From assembly GCA_025464795.1 (NCBI GenBank), contig JAODNB010000024.1:1-6885 (forward strand): 6,885 nt of DNA. Reading direction: 5' to 3'. The notes under the pieces are model-generated. The model ran no database searches. It was not told the origin of the DNA and saw only the letters and a list, made by a program, of their open reading frames with translations. The stretch comes from Frankiales bacterium (GTDB taxonomy: Bacteria > Actinomycetota > Actinomycetes > Mycobacteriales > SCTD01). A program made the translations under genes and the position numbers. Below, in pieces: positions 1 through 6,473 of this stretch (the first letter of the stretch is position 1; every line of letters starts with the position of its first letter).

Positions 1-1
1 G

Positions 2-322
2 GGCGCGTCGACCAGCTTCGCCACCCCTTACCGCTACGACGGCAAGGCCCTGCGCGAGGTCCAGCTCGACGGGAGCCCGGCCCGCCTGGGCTTCGGCGGG
101 AGCGTCACGCACGGCGACGGCTTCCGCTGCCTGGCGACGGGCCGCCTCGAGGTCCGGCAGGCCGAGAGCGCCAACGGGACCAGCTTCTCCGTGCACGTCA
201 CCACCTACGCGCTCCGCGCCGCGACCCTCGTCCAGGTCGGTTCCTCCGCGGCCAGAGGAGCGCAGGGCTCGCCGGCCGTCGAGGCGTCGTACACCGCGGA
301 CTGCGGTTCCGTGGGCGACTAG
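2..322 (+). CDS. 3' end of an unrecognised, possibly exported protein (partial)
   Basis: This is the last 106 codons of a gene that begins before the window; the frame is open from base 2 to the TAG at 320-322. I do not recognise the family. The visible part is rich in Gly, Ala, Ser, Thr and Val, poor in Lys, and shows alternating beta-type stretches (for example FSVHVTTYALRAATLVQVG, visible residues 62-80). It has only two cysteines, visible residues 43 (in FRCLATG) and 101 (in TADCGSV), spaced as if they could form a disulfide. This composition resembles the C-terminus of secreted proteins or lipoproteins of actinobacteria, but the signal peptide, if any, lies outside the window. The third-position G/C bias supports real coding. 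The gene ends 44 bases before metK with no terminator-like hairpin between them. Function unknown. Confidence 0.72.
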   Translation, partial: GASTSFATPYRYDGKALREVQLDGSPARLGFGGSVTHGDGFRCLATGRLEVRQAESANGTSFSVHVTTYALRAATLVQVGSSAARGAQGSPAVEASYTADCGSVGD

Positions 323-325
323 CCG

Positions 326-331
326 TAGACT
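326..331 (+). promoter_or_regulatory. Candidate -10 box of metK (TAGACT)
   Basis: TAGACT fits the TANNNT -10 pattern of actinobacterial housekeeping promoters and sits just after the stop codon of the upstream gene. Initiation about 7 bases downstream would give a 5' leader of roughly 28 bases that carries the metK Shine-Dalgarno. No convincing -35 hexamer is seen at 16-18 bases upstream. The 44-base gap is far too short for a SAM riboswitch, so control by that route is not supported here. The hexamer match alone is weak evidence. Confidence 0.4.
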
Positions 332-358
332 TCCACCCGTCTGTCAACACATCCCACT

Positions 359-362
359 GGAG
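359..362 (+). promoter_or_regulatory. metK ribosome binding site (GGAG)
   Basis: GGAG lies four bases before the ATG at 367. The spacing is slightly short but usable. It supports this ATG as the metK start and contrasts with priA, def and rpe, which have no Shine-Dalgarno. Confidence 0.6.
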
Positions 363-366
363 CACC

Positions 367-1560
367 ATGTCGCGCCGCCTGTTCACGTCCGAGTCCGTCA
401 CCGAGGGCCACCCGGACAAGATCGCTGACGCGATCTCCGACGCGATCCTCGACGCGCTGCTCACCCAGGACCCGAAGAGCCGCGTCGCCGTCGAGACGAT
501 GATCACCACCGGCCAGGTGCACATCGCCGGTGAGGTGACGACCGACGGCTACGCCAACATCGCCGACATCGTCCGCACCACCATCCTCGACATCGGCTAC
601 GACAGCAGCCGCAAGGGCTTCGACGGCGAGAGCTGCGGCGTCTCGGTGTCGATCGGCGCGCAGAGCGCTGACATCGCCCAGGGCGTCGACGAGGCGTACG
701 AGCACCGCGTCGAGGGCGACCAGGACGAGCTGGACATGCAGGGCGCCGGCGACCAGGGCCTGATGTTCGGCTTCGCGTGCGACGAGACCCCCGAGCTGAT
801 GCCGCTGCCGATCGCGCTGGCGCACCGCCTGGCCAAGCGCCTCACGCAGGTCCGCAAGGACGGCGTCATCCCCTACCTCCGTCCCGACGGCAAGACCCAG
901 GTCACCATCGAGTACGTCGACGGCAAGCCCGTCCGGCTGGACACCGTGGTCGTGTCGAGCCAGCACGCCGACGACATCGACATCGTCAACCTGCTCACCC
1001 CCGACATCGCCGAGCACGTCGTCGCCCCCGAGCTCGAGGGCCTGGGCATCGAGACCGAGGGCTACCGCCTGCTCGTCAACCCGACCGGCAAGTTCGTCAT
1101 CGGCGGACCCATGGGCGACGCCGGTCTGACCGGCCGCAAGATCATCGTGGACACCTACGGCGGCTACGCCCGTCACGGCGGCGGTGCCTTCTCGGGCAAG
1201 GACCCGTCCAAGGTGGACCGCTCCGCCGCCTACGCGATGCGCTGGGTCGCCAAGAACGTCGTTGCCGCGGGGCTGGCCACCAAGTGCGAGGTCCAGGTCG
1301 CGTACGCGATCGGCAAGGCCGAGCCCGTCGGGCTGTTCGTCGACACCTTCGGCACCGGCGCGGTGGACGACAGCGTCCTGCAGGCCGCCGTCATCGAGGT
1401 GTTCGACCTCCGCCCGGCCGCGATCATCCGCGACCTCGACCTGCTGCGCCCGATCTACGGCCAGACGTCCGCCTACGGCCACTTCGGCCGCGAGCTCCCC
1501 GACTTCGTCTGGGAGACCACGGACCGCGCCGAGCTGCTGAAGAAGGCCGCCGGCCAGTAG
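367..1560 (+). CDS. metK: S-adenosylmethionine synthetase (methionine adenosyltransferase)
   Basis: This cytoplasmic enzyme makes SAM from methionine and ATP, releasing phosphate and pyrophosphate. The protein is 397 residues, normal for bacterial MetK, and runs from the canonical N-terminus (MSRRLFTSESVTEGHPDK) to a Lys-rich tail. Visible signatures are GHPDK at 14-18 (H15 and D17, metal and ATP site), E43 (potassium-site glutamate), the GAGDQG hexapeptide at 126-131, PDGKTQV around 173-179, DAGLTGRK at 251-258 and the P-loop-like GGGAFSGKD at 271-279 with K278 and K282. All expected active-site residues appear present. Codons are almost uniformly C- or G-ending, more so than in priA downstream, as expected of a highly expressed gene. 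It is preceded by its own putative promoter and GGAG site and followed by a strong hairpin, so it may be a separate transcript. It supplies the SAM used by RsmB encoded downstream. Confidence 0.98.
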   Translation: MSRRLFTSESVTEGHPDKIADAISDAILDALLTQDPKSRVAVETMITTGQVHIAGEVTTDGYANIADIVRTTILDIGYDSSRKGFDGESCGVSVSIGAQSADIAQGVDEAYEHRVEGDQDELDMQGAGDQGLMFGFACDETPELMPLPIALAHRLAKRLTQVRKDGVIPYLRPDGKTQVTIEYVDGKPVRLDTVVVSSQHADDIDIVNLLTPDIAEHVVAPELEGLGIETEGYRLLVNPTGKFVIGGPMGDAGLTGRKIIVDTYGGYARHGGGAFSGKDPSKVDRSAAYAMRWVAKNVVAAGLATKCEVQVAYAIGKAEPVGLFVDTFGTGAVDDSVLQAAVIEVFDLRPAAIIRDLDLLRPIYGQTSAYGHFGRELPDFVWETTDRAELLKKAAGQ

Positions 1561-1577
1561 TCCCCGAGCTCGTTGCC

Positions 1578-1609
1578 CTGGCGGTCGTCCACCTGTGGAC
1601 GGCCGCCAG
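1578..1609 (+). terminator. Strong hairpin after metK, probable U-tract-less terminator
   Basis: The arms at 1578-1591 (CTGGCGGTCGTCCA) and 1596-1609 (TGGACGGCCGCCAG) pair over 14 bases with a single U-G wobble around a CCTG loop; the loop's C and G could add a fifteenth pair. The structure begins 17 bases after the metK stop codon. No run of T follows (TCGGCTGTCC), as is common for terminators in high-GC actinobacteria. Its right arm ends 21 bases before the putative priA -10 box, so the inverted repeat also reaches the priA -35 region and could instead be an operator. The structure is read directly from the sequence; the terminator role is inferred. Confidence 0.65.
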
Positions 1610-1630
1610 TCGGCTGTCCGGGGTGTGACC

Positions 1631-1636
1631 TAGCCT
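1631..1636 (+). promoter_or_regulatory. Candidate -10 box of priA, leaderless (TAGCCT)
   Basis: TAGCCT is separated by exactly 7 bases from the GTG at 1644, which would place transcription start on or next to the start codon. The same geometry recurs before def and rpe in this window. No clear Shine-Dalgarno precedes the GTG, which supports leaderless translation. No convincing -35 element is visible, although the post-metK inverted repeat abuts that region. Confidence 0.6.
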
Positions 1637-1643
1637 CGCCCCC

Positions 1644-3611
1644 GTGGACCTCGTGACCGAGCCGGAGCAGCTGAGCATAGGGCCACGTCCCCGGGCGAAG
1701 CGACCGGCGGAGCTCTGCACGGAGCGCCCGGTCGCCCGGGTCGCGGTCGACACCGGCGTGCCGCACCTGGACCGGCCGTTCGACTACGCGATCCCGACGA
1801 AGCTGGCTGCCGCCGAGGCCGGGTGTCGGGTGCGGGTGCGCTTCTCGGGGCGGCTCGTCGACGGGTTCGTGCTGAGCCGGCTCGACGAGACCGAGCACCA
1901 AGGTGCGCTTCAGCCGTTGCAGGCCCTCGTGAGCCCCGAGCCTGTCCTCGCCCCCGAGGTGGCCCAGCTCGCGCGCGCGGTGGCGGATCGGACCGCCGGG
2001 ACCCTGTACGACGTGCTGCGCCTCGCGGTCCCGCCACGCCACGCTCGGGTGGAGGCTGAGCCGCCGAAGGAACCGGCTGCCCAGCCCGTGAAGCCACTGC
2101 CCGGTTCGTGGTCGCGCTACCCGGCTGGCTCGGCCTTTCTCGAGGGCTTGGCCACCGGTGCCCCCCGGGCGGTGTGGACGGCGCTTCCTGGACCCACCTG
2201 GCCCTCCGAGATCGCCCTCGCCGTCCAGACCTGCGTGGCCGCAGGCAGGGGGGCGGTCGTGGTCGTCCCTGATGCCCGCGACGTCGAGCGGGTGTCGGCG
2301 GCCCTCGAGGTGCCGCACGTCGCCCTGCGCGCGGACCTGGGGCCGGCGGAGCGCTACCGACGCTGGTTGGCGGTGCGGCGTGGTCAGGTGCGGGCTGTGG
2401 TCGGTACGCGGGCTGCGGCTTTCGCCCCGGTCGCTGACCTGGGCCTGGTCGTCGTGTGGGACGACGGCGACGACCTGCTCGCGGAGCCGCGGTCGCCCTA
2501 CGCGCACGCCCGGGACGTGCTCGTGGTCCGGGCCCACCTGGCCGGCGCTGCGGCGCTGCTCGGCGGGTTCGCCCGCACGGCCGAGAGCCAGGTCCTGCTC
2601 GAGACGGGCTGGGCACGCGAGCTGTCGGCCGACCGGGCCGCGGTGCGCGAGCTGGCTCCGACCGTTGTGGGCACGTCCGAGCAGGACCTGGCCCGGGACC
2701 CGGTCGCCCAGGCCGCCCGGATCCCGCGGCTCGCCTTCGAGGCTGCCCGCGTGTCGCTCGAGGCCCGCGCCCCGGTCCTCGTGCAGGTCCCGCGTCGCGG
2801 ATACGTCCCCTCGCTGGCCTGCGCCCGCGACCGGACGCCGGCGCGGTGCAGCGCCTGTGCCGGCCCGCTGCACGCGTCGTCGAGCCACGCGGTCGCGGCC
2901 TGTCGCTGGTGCGGCAAGCTGGCAGGGGACTGGCGCTGCCCTTCGTGCGAGGGCCGTCAGATGCGAGCCTCGGTCGTCGGGGCCAGGCGCACCGCTGAGG
3001 AGCTCGGGCGGGCCTTCCCCGGAGCGACCGTCCGCACCAGCGGCCGGGACGAGGTGCTGACGACTGTCCCGGACGGAGCGCAGCTCGTCGTGGCGACCCC
3101 GGGGGCGGAGCCGGTGGCTGAGTGCGGCTACGGGGCGGTGCTGCTGCTCGATGCCTGGGCGCTGCTCAGCCGGGCCGACCTGCGTGCGGGCGAGGAGGCC
3201 CTCCGTCGGTGGCTCGCTGCTGCCGCGCTCGCCAAGCCCGCGTCCGAAGGGGGCAAGGTGGTCGTGGTGGCCGACCACAGCCTGGCCCCCGTACAAGCCC
3301 TGGTGCGCTGGGACCCCGCCGGTGCGGCTGTCCGCGAGCTGGCCGACCGGCGGGCACTGGACTTCCCCCCGGTGAGCCGGATGGCGGCGGTCACGGGGTC
3401 CTCGACGGCGGTGTCGGAGCTGCTGGCGGAGCTGTCGATCGGTGACGTCCTCGGGCCCGTGCCGGACGACGAAGGCGTCCGGGCGTTCGTGCGGGTGCCG
3501 CGCTCGCAGGGGGCTGCCCTGGCGGCCGCCCTCAAAGCGGCGAACGGCATCCGCAGCGCCCGCAAGGCCGAGGCGGTGCACGTGGTCATGGACCCCCTCA
3601 CGCTGGCTTAG
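1644..3611 (+). CDS. priA: Primosomal protein N' (PriA), actinobacterial helicase-inactive type
   Basis: PriA recognises stalled forks and recombination intermediates and starts replisome reloading. The 655-residue product shows the N-terminal 3'-DNA-binding domain (about 26-130, with VDTGVPHLDRPFDYAIP), a decayed helicase core, a cysteine-rich zinc region (393-435) and the C-terminal domain (ALDFPPVSR at 571-579). Where E. coli PriA has Walker A, this protein reads LPGPTWPSE (181-189) with no Lys-Thr; the DEEH box is replaced by DDGD (273-276). Loss of ATPase motifs is usual for actinobacterial PriA, so helicase activity is unlikely. Zinc-type cysteines are C393, C402, C405, C420, C423, C432 and C435; the expected second ligand is D396. 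The GTG start is chosen for its placement 7 bases after TAGCCT and because the conserved domain begins about 25 residues later; a slightly later start is possible. Codon use is less biased than in metK. Confidence 0.93.
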   Translation: MDLVTEPEQLSIGPRPRAKRPAELCTERPVARVAVDTGVPHLDRPFDYAIPTKLAAAEAGCRVRVRFSGRLVDGFVLSRLDETEHQGALQPLQALVSPEPVLAPEVAQLARAVADRTAGTLYDVLRLAVPPRHARVEAEPPKEPAAQPVKPLPGSWSRYPAGSAFLEGLATGAPRAVWTALPGPTWPSEIALAVQTCVAAGRGAVVVVPDARDVERVSAALEVPHVALRADLGPAERYRRWLAVRRGQVRAVVGTRAAAFAPVADLGLVVVWDDGDDLLAEPRSPYAHARDVLVVRAHLAGAAALLGGFARTAESQVLLETGWARELSADRAAVRELAPTVVGTSEQDLARDPVAQAARIPRLAFEAARVSLEARAPVLVQVPRRGYVPSLACARDRTPARCSACAGPLHASSSHAVAACRWCGKLAGDWRCPSCEGRQMRASVVGARRTAEELGRAFPGATVRTSGRDEVLTTVPDGAQLVVATPGAEPVAECGYGAVLLLDAWALLSRADLRAGEEALRRWLAAAALAKPASEGGKVVVVADHSLAPVQALVRWDPAGAAVRELADRRALDFPPVSRMAAVTGSSTAVSELLAELSIGDVLGPVPDDEGVRAFVRVPRSQGAALAAALKAANGIRSARKAEAVHVVMDPLTLA

Positions 3612-3614
3612 GCT
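3609..3614 (+). promoter_or_regulatory. Candidate -10 box of def, leaderless, overlapping the priA stop (TAGGCT)
   Basis: TAGGCT begins with the TAG stop codon of priA and ends exactly 7 bases before the def ATG at 3622. The 10-base gap between priA and def contains no purine-rich Shine-Dalgarno at a usable distance beyond GGCGGG. The same hexamer with the same spacing precedes rpe. def and the genes after it may therefore be transcribed from here as well as by readthrough from priA. Confidence 0.6.
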
Positions 3615-3621
3615 GGCGGGC

Positions 3622-4167
3622 ATGGCGCTGCGACCGATCCGACTCCTCGGGGACCCGGTCCTGCGTACCAAGGCGCAGGTCGTCACGACCTTCGACAAGG
3701 AGCTCCGGACCCTGGTCAAGGACCTCACGGAGACGATGCAGGACGCCCCCGGTGCCGGTCTCGCGGCGCCCCAGATCGGGGTGGGGCTGCGGGTCTTCAC
3801 CTACGAGGTCGAGGGCGTCGTGGGCCACCTCGTGAACCCGGTCCTGCACTTCCCGCACGACGAGCAGATGGACGGCCCCGAAGGCTGCCTGTCGCTGCCG
3901 GGACTCACGTTCGACTGCGTCCGGATGGCCGAGGTCATCGCCCACGGCCAGAACGAGTACGGCGACCCCATCACCGTGCAGGGACGTGACCGCCTGGCCC
4001 GGTGCGTGCAGCACGAGACTGACCACCTCGACGGCGTGCTGTTCATCGACAAGCTCGATCCGGCGACCAAGAAGGCGGCGCTCGAAGCGCTTCGGGACGC
4101 AGAGTGGGCCAACGAGCCCGCCCCCGTGATCAAGGCCAGCCCGCACCCGCTGTTCGGCCGCGCTTGA
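3622..4167 (+). CDS. def: Peptide deformylase
   Basis: This metalloenzyme removes the N-formyl group from nascent proteins at the ribosome exit. The 181-residue protein has the three family motifs in order and intact: GAGLAAPQ at 44-51, EGCLS at 87-91, and QHETDHLDG at 130-138. C89, H131 and H135 should bind the metal (iron or a substitute) and E132 is the catalytic base. The roughly 35-residue tail after KLDP (144-147) is Ala- and Glu-rich, then basic, and resembles C-terminal tails of other actinobacterial deformylases. The ATG at 3622 gives the usual N-terminus (RPIRLLGDPVLR) and sits 7 bases after TAGGCT. The gene starts 10 bases after priA and its TGA overlaps the TTG start of fmt, so the enzymes adding and removing the formyl group are encoded together. 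Confidence 0.97.
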   Translation: MALRPIRLLGDPVLRTKAQVVTTFDKELRTLVKDLTETMQDAPGAGLAAPQIGVGLRVFTYEVEGVVGHLVNPVLHFPHDEQMDGPEGCLSLPGLTFDCVRMAEVIAHGQNEYGDPITVQGRDRLARCVQHETDHLDGVLFIDKLDPATKKAALEALRDAEWANEPAPVIKASPHPLFGRA

Positions 4168-5072
4168 GACTCGCCTTCGCGGGGACCCCCGAGGTCGCCG
4201 TACCCGCTCTCGACGCGCTGCTCGCCAGCCGGCACGAGGTGGTCGCGGTCATCACCCGGCCCGACGCGCCTGCGGGCCGCGGTCGCACCTTGAGACCGAG
4301 CCCCGTGAAGGAGCGTGCCCTGTCCGCAGGGCTGCAGGTGCTCGACCCGCGTCACCCGCGTGAGGACGACTTCCAGGTCCGGCTCGCGGCCCTGGACCTC
4401 GAGGCGATCCCCGTGGTGGCCTACGGCGCGCTGATCCCGCGCGCGGCGCTCGACATCCCGCGCCTCGGCTGGATCAACCTGCACTTCTCGCTGCTGCCGG
4501 CCTGGCGGGGCGCTGCACCGGTGCAGCACGCGGTGCTGGCCGGTGACGAGGTCACCGGCGCCACGACGTTCCTCATCGAGGAGGGCCTCGACACCGGGCC
4601 GTACTTCGGGATGGTCACCGAGGAGATCCGCCCGACGGACACCAGCGGTGACCTGCTCGGCCGGCTATCCACCGCCGGCGCCGGGTTGCTCGTCGCGACG
4701 CTCGACGCGATGGAGGAGGGCGGCATCACTGCCGTGCCCCAGCCGTTCGAGGGAGTCTCGCTGGCTCCGAAGATCTCGGTGGACGACGCCCGGGTCGACT
4801 GGACCGCCCCTGCGCTGCGAGTCGACCGGCTCGTCCGCGCATGCACTCCCGCCCCAGGGGCCTGGACGACCTTCCGGGGCAGACGCGTGAAGCTCGGGCC
4901 GGTCACGATGACGGCCGCCCAGCTCGAGCCGGGCGCCCTCGACGGCGACCTGGTCGGAACGGCGACCCGGGCCGTGAGGCTCGGGACCGTCCGCCCCGAG
5001 GGCAAGGGCGAGATGGCAGCTGCCGACTGGCTGCGCGGGCTGCGGCCCACACCGGGGGAGCGGTTCGCGTGA
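4164..5072 (+). CDS. fmt: Methionyl-tRNA formyltransferase
   Basis: The enzyme transfers a formyl group from 10-formyltetrahydrofolate to initiator Met-tRNA. The product is 302 residues, slightly below the usual 310 or so. The N-terminal catalytic domain begins MRLAFAGTPEVAVPALD and includes the tRNA/folate loop TRPDAPAGRGRTLRPSPVK (31-49), the NLHFSLLPAWRGAAP segment (105-119) with probable catalytic N105 and H107, and EEGLDTGP (139-146) with D143. The C-terminal OB-fold domain contains PGAWTTFRGRRVKL (231-244). The start is TTG at 4164, overlapping the def TGA as TTGA. An in-frame ATG at 4104 would add 20 residues inside def that do not look like Fmt, while the TTG gives the canonical N-terminus. 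No Shine-Dalgarno precedes it, so translation is probably coupled to def termination. Confidence 0.96.
   Translation: MRLAFAGTPEVAVPALDALLASRHEVVAVITRPDAPAGRGRTLRPSPVKERALSAGLQVLDPRHPREDDFQVRLAALDLEAIPVVAYGALIPRAALDIPRLGWINLHFSLLPAWRGAAPVQHAVLAGDEVTGATTFLIEEGLDTGPYFGMVTEEIRPTDTSGDLLGRLSTAGAGLLVATLDAMEEGGITAVPQPFEGVSLAPKISVDDARVDWTAPALRVDRLVRACTPAPGAWTTFRGRRVKLGPVTMTAAQLEPGALDGDLVGTATRAVRLGTVRPEGKGEMAAADWLRGLRPTPGERFA
5054..5060 (+). promoter_or_regulatory. rsmB ribosome binding site (GGGGGAG)
   Basis: A purine-rich GGGGGAG inside the end of fmt lies eight bases before the GTG at 5069. It is the best Shine-Dalgarno match in the window and decides the rsmB start at the GTGA overlap with the fmt stop. 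Confidence 0.7.
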
Positions 5073-6436
5073 CCACTCCTCGACAGCCGACTCGTCCCCA
5101 GCTGCGCAAGCCCACCCGGGATCCGGTGCGCCTCACCGCCTACGACGTCCTCAAGGCGGTACGCGTCGACGGTGCCTACGCCAACCTGGTGCTCCCCAAG
5201 CTGCTCGTCGAGCGGAGCCTCAGCGGACGCGATGCGGCGCTCGCGACGGAGCTGGCGTACGGAACGCTTCGGGCGCAGGGCCAGCTCGACGCGGTGCTCC
5301 AGGCCTGCGTCGACCGTCCGCTCGCGGACGTCGACCCTCCGGTGCTGGACGTGCTGCGGCTCGGCGCGTACCAGCTGCTGCGGACCCGGATCCCTTCTCA
5401 CGCAGCCGTGTCGGCAACAGTGGACGTCGCCCGCACGGTGCTGTCCGCAGGCCCGGCGAGCTTCACGAACGCGGTGCTGCGCAAGGTGGGCAGCCAGGAC
5501 CTGGCGGCGTGGCTGGACCAGCTCACGCCTGCCGACCCCGTGGACGAGGTCGCCCTGGACACCGCCCACCCGCGCTGGGTGGCGCAAGCCTTCCGGGACG
5601 CCCTGCAAGGTGATCTCGACGAGGCCCGCGCAGCGCTGCTCGCCGACGACCAGCGGCCCGAGGTCCACCTGGTCGCGCGGCGGATGACCCGTGAGCAGCT
5701 CGTGGCTGACTCCGGCGGGACGGCCGGTCCCTGGAGCTCCCGTGCCGTCCGGCTCCAGGACGGCGGGTCGCCCGGTGAGCTGGCGGCGATCCGCGACGGC
5801 CGGGCCGGCGTGCAGGACGAGGGCAGCCAGCTCGTCGCGCTCGCCCTCGCCGCGGCCCCGCTGGAAGGCCCTGATGCGCTCTGGGTCGACCTGTGCGCGG
5901 GTCCCGGCGGGAAGGCCGCGCTCCTCGACAGCCTGGCCGCCGAGCGGGGTGCCCGGTTGTTCGCCATCGAGCTCCAGCCCCACCGCGCGCTGCTCGTGCG
6001 CAAGTCCGGTGTGACCGGCGTGGTGACGGCCGACGGGCGCCGACCCCCGCTGGCCGCGGGCGTCGCGGACCGGGTGCTGCTCGACGCGCCCTGCTCCGGT
6101 CTCGGGGCACTGCGACGCCGGCCCGAGGCGCGGTGGCGCCGGCAGCCCTCGGACCTGCCGTCGCTCACCACCTTGCAGGGGGAGCTCCTCGACGCCGCCG
6201 CACGGCTGCTCCGGCCCGGGGGAGTGCTGGCCTACGTCACGTGCTCACCCCACCTGGCCGAGACCCTCGTGCCCGTGCTGGACGTGCTGCGGCGCCACCC
6301 GGACCTCGATCAGGTCGACGCCCGGCCGCTCCTGCCGGGAGTCCCCGCCCTCGGCGACGGCCCAGCCGTGCAGCTCTGGCCGCACCGGCACGGCACGGAC
6401 GCCATGCACCTCGCTCTCCTGCGCCGTCGCACCTAG
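5069..6436 (+). CDS. rsmB: 16S rRNA (cytosine-C5) methyltransferase RsmB (Sun/Fmu)
   Basis: RsmB methylates C5 of a cytosine in 16S rRNA (C967 in E. coli) with SAM. The 455-residue protein has an N-terminal NusB-like RNA-binding domain (about 20-150, with AYDVLKAV, ELAYGTLR and NAVLRKV) and a C-terminal Rossmann methyltransferase domain. Visible catalytic motifs are VQDEGSQLVA (248-257), the SAM-binding DLCAGPGGK (274-282), DAPCSGLGALRRRPEARW (339-356) with C342, and YVTCSP (389-394) with C392. The two cysteines match the release and nucleophile pair of m5C RNA methyltransferases. The first 18 residues are basic and Pro-rich, probably disordered. The GTG start overlaps the fmt stop as GTGA behind a good Shine-Dalgarno. 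The fmt-rsmB pairing is widespread in bacteria. The exact target base in this organism is inferred from homology. Confidence 0.95.
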   Translation: MTTPRQPTRPQLRKPTRDPVRLTAYDVLKAVRVDGAYANLVLPKLLVERSLSGRDAALATELAYGTLRAQGQLDAVLQACVDRPLADVDPPVLDVLRLGAYQLLRTRIPSHAAVSATVDVARTVLSAGPASFTNAVLRKVGSQDLAAWLDQLTPADPVDEVALDTAHPRWVAQAFRDALQGDLDEARAALLADDQRPEVHLVARRMTREQLVADSGGTAGPWSSRAVRLQDGGSPGELAAIRDGRAGVQDEGSQLVALALAAAPLEGPDALWVDLCAGPGGKAALLDSLAAERGARLFAIELQPHRALLVRKSGVTGVVTADGRRPPLAAGVADRVLLDAPCSGLGALRRRPEARWRRQPSDLPSLTTLQGELLDAAARLLRPGGVLAYVTCSPHLAETLVPVLDVLRRHPDLDQVDARPLLPGVPALGDGPAVQLWPHRHGTDAMHLALLRRRT

Positions 6437-6460
6437 CGTCCCGCCGACGGGCCGCGGCAA

Positions 6461-6466
6461 TAGGCT
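6461..6466 (+). promoter_or_regulatory. Candidate -10 box of rpe, leaderless (TAGGCT)
   Basis: TAGGCT lies exactly 7 bases before the rpe ATG at 6474, the same hexamer and spacing as before def. The intervening bases (CGGCGGC) contain no Shine-Dalgarno. This suggests rpe has its own leaderless transcript in addition to any readthrough from rsmB. A second TANNNT match, TAGCGT at 6434-6439 on the rsmB stop codon, is less well placed. Confidence 0.62.
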
Positions 6467-6473
6467 CGGCGGC

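Noticed and set aside
323..366. Possible SAM riboswitch or terminator before metK
   Set aside because: The gap is only 44 bases; the one pairing seen (AGAC 327-330 with GTCT 339-342) is four to five pairs and not significant.
319..1482. Reverse-strand open frame opposite metK (about 387 codons)
   Set aside because: The product is an Ala/Val/Asp/Gly-rich, low-complexity sequence that mirrors metK codons; no start signals or domain support it.
2158..3060. Forward-strand alternative frame within priA (about 300 codons)
   Set aside because: The Arg/Ser/Pro-rich product has no domain signature and priA in the other frame carries all the family motifs.
1473..3800. A very long open frame on the reverse strand opposite priA (about 775 codons)
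   Set aside because: It lies opposite an unmistakable priA and parts of metK and def, encodes an Arg/Pro/Gly-rich sequence with no recognisable domain, and is what strong G/C third-position bias produces on the opposite strand.
4104..4163. N-terminal extension of fmt starting at ATG 4104
   Set aside because: The added 20 residues are Arg/Pro-rich, lie wholly inside def, and precede a segment that already matches the canonical Fmt N-terminus starting at TTG 4164.
4421..5983. Reverse-strand open frame opposite fmt and rsmB (about 520 codons)
   Set aside because: It is antisense to two well-supported genes and has the composition of a codon-bias artefact.
6437..6473. Terminator between rsmB and rpe
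   Set aside because: Only a 4-pair stem (CCCG 6440-6443 with CGGG 6448-6451) and a short GCCGCGGC palindrome (6451-6458) are present, too weak to call.
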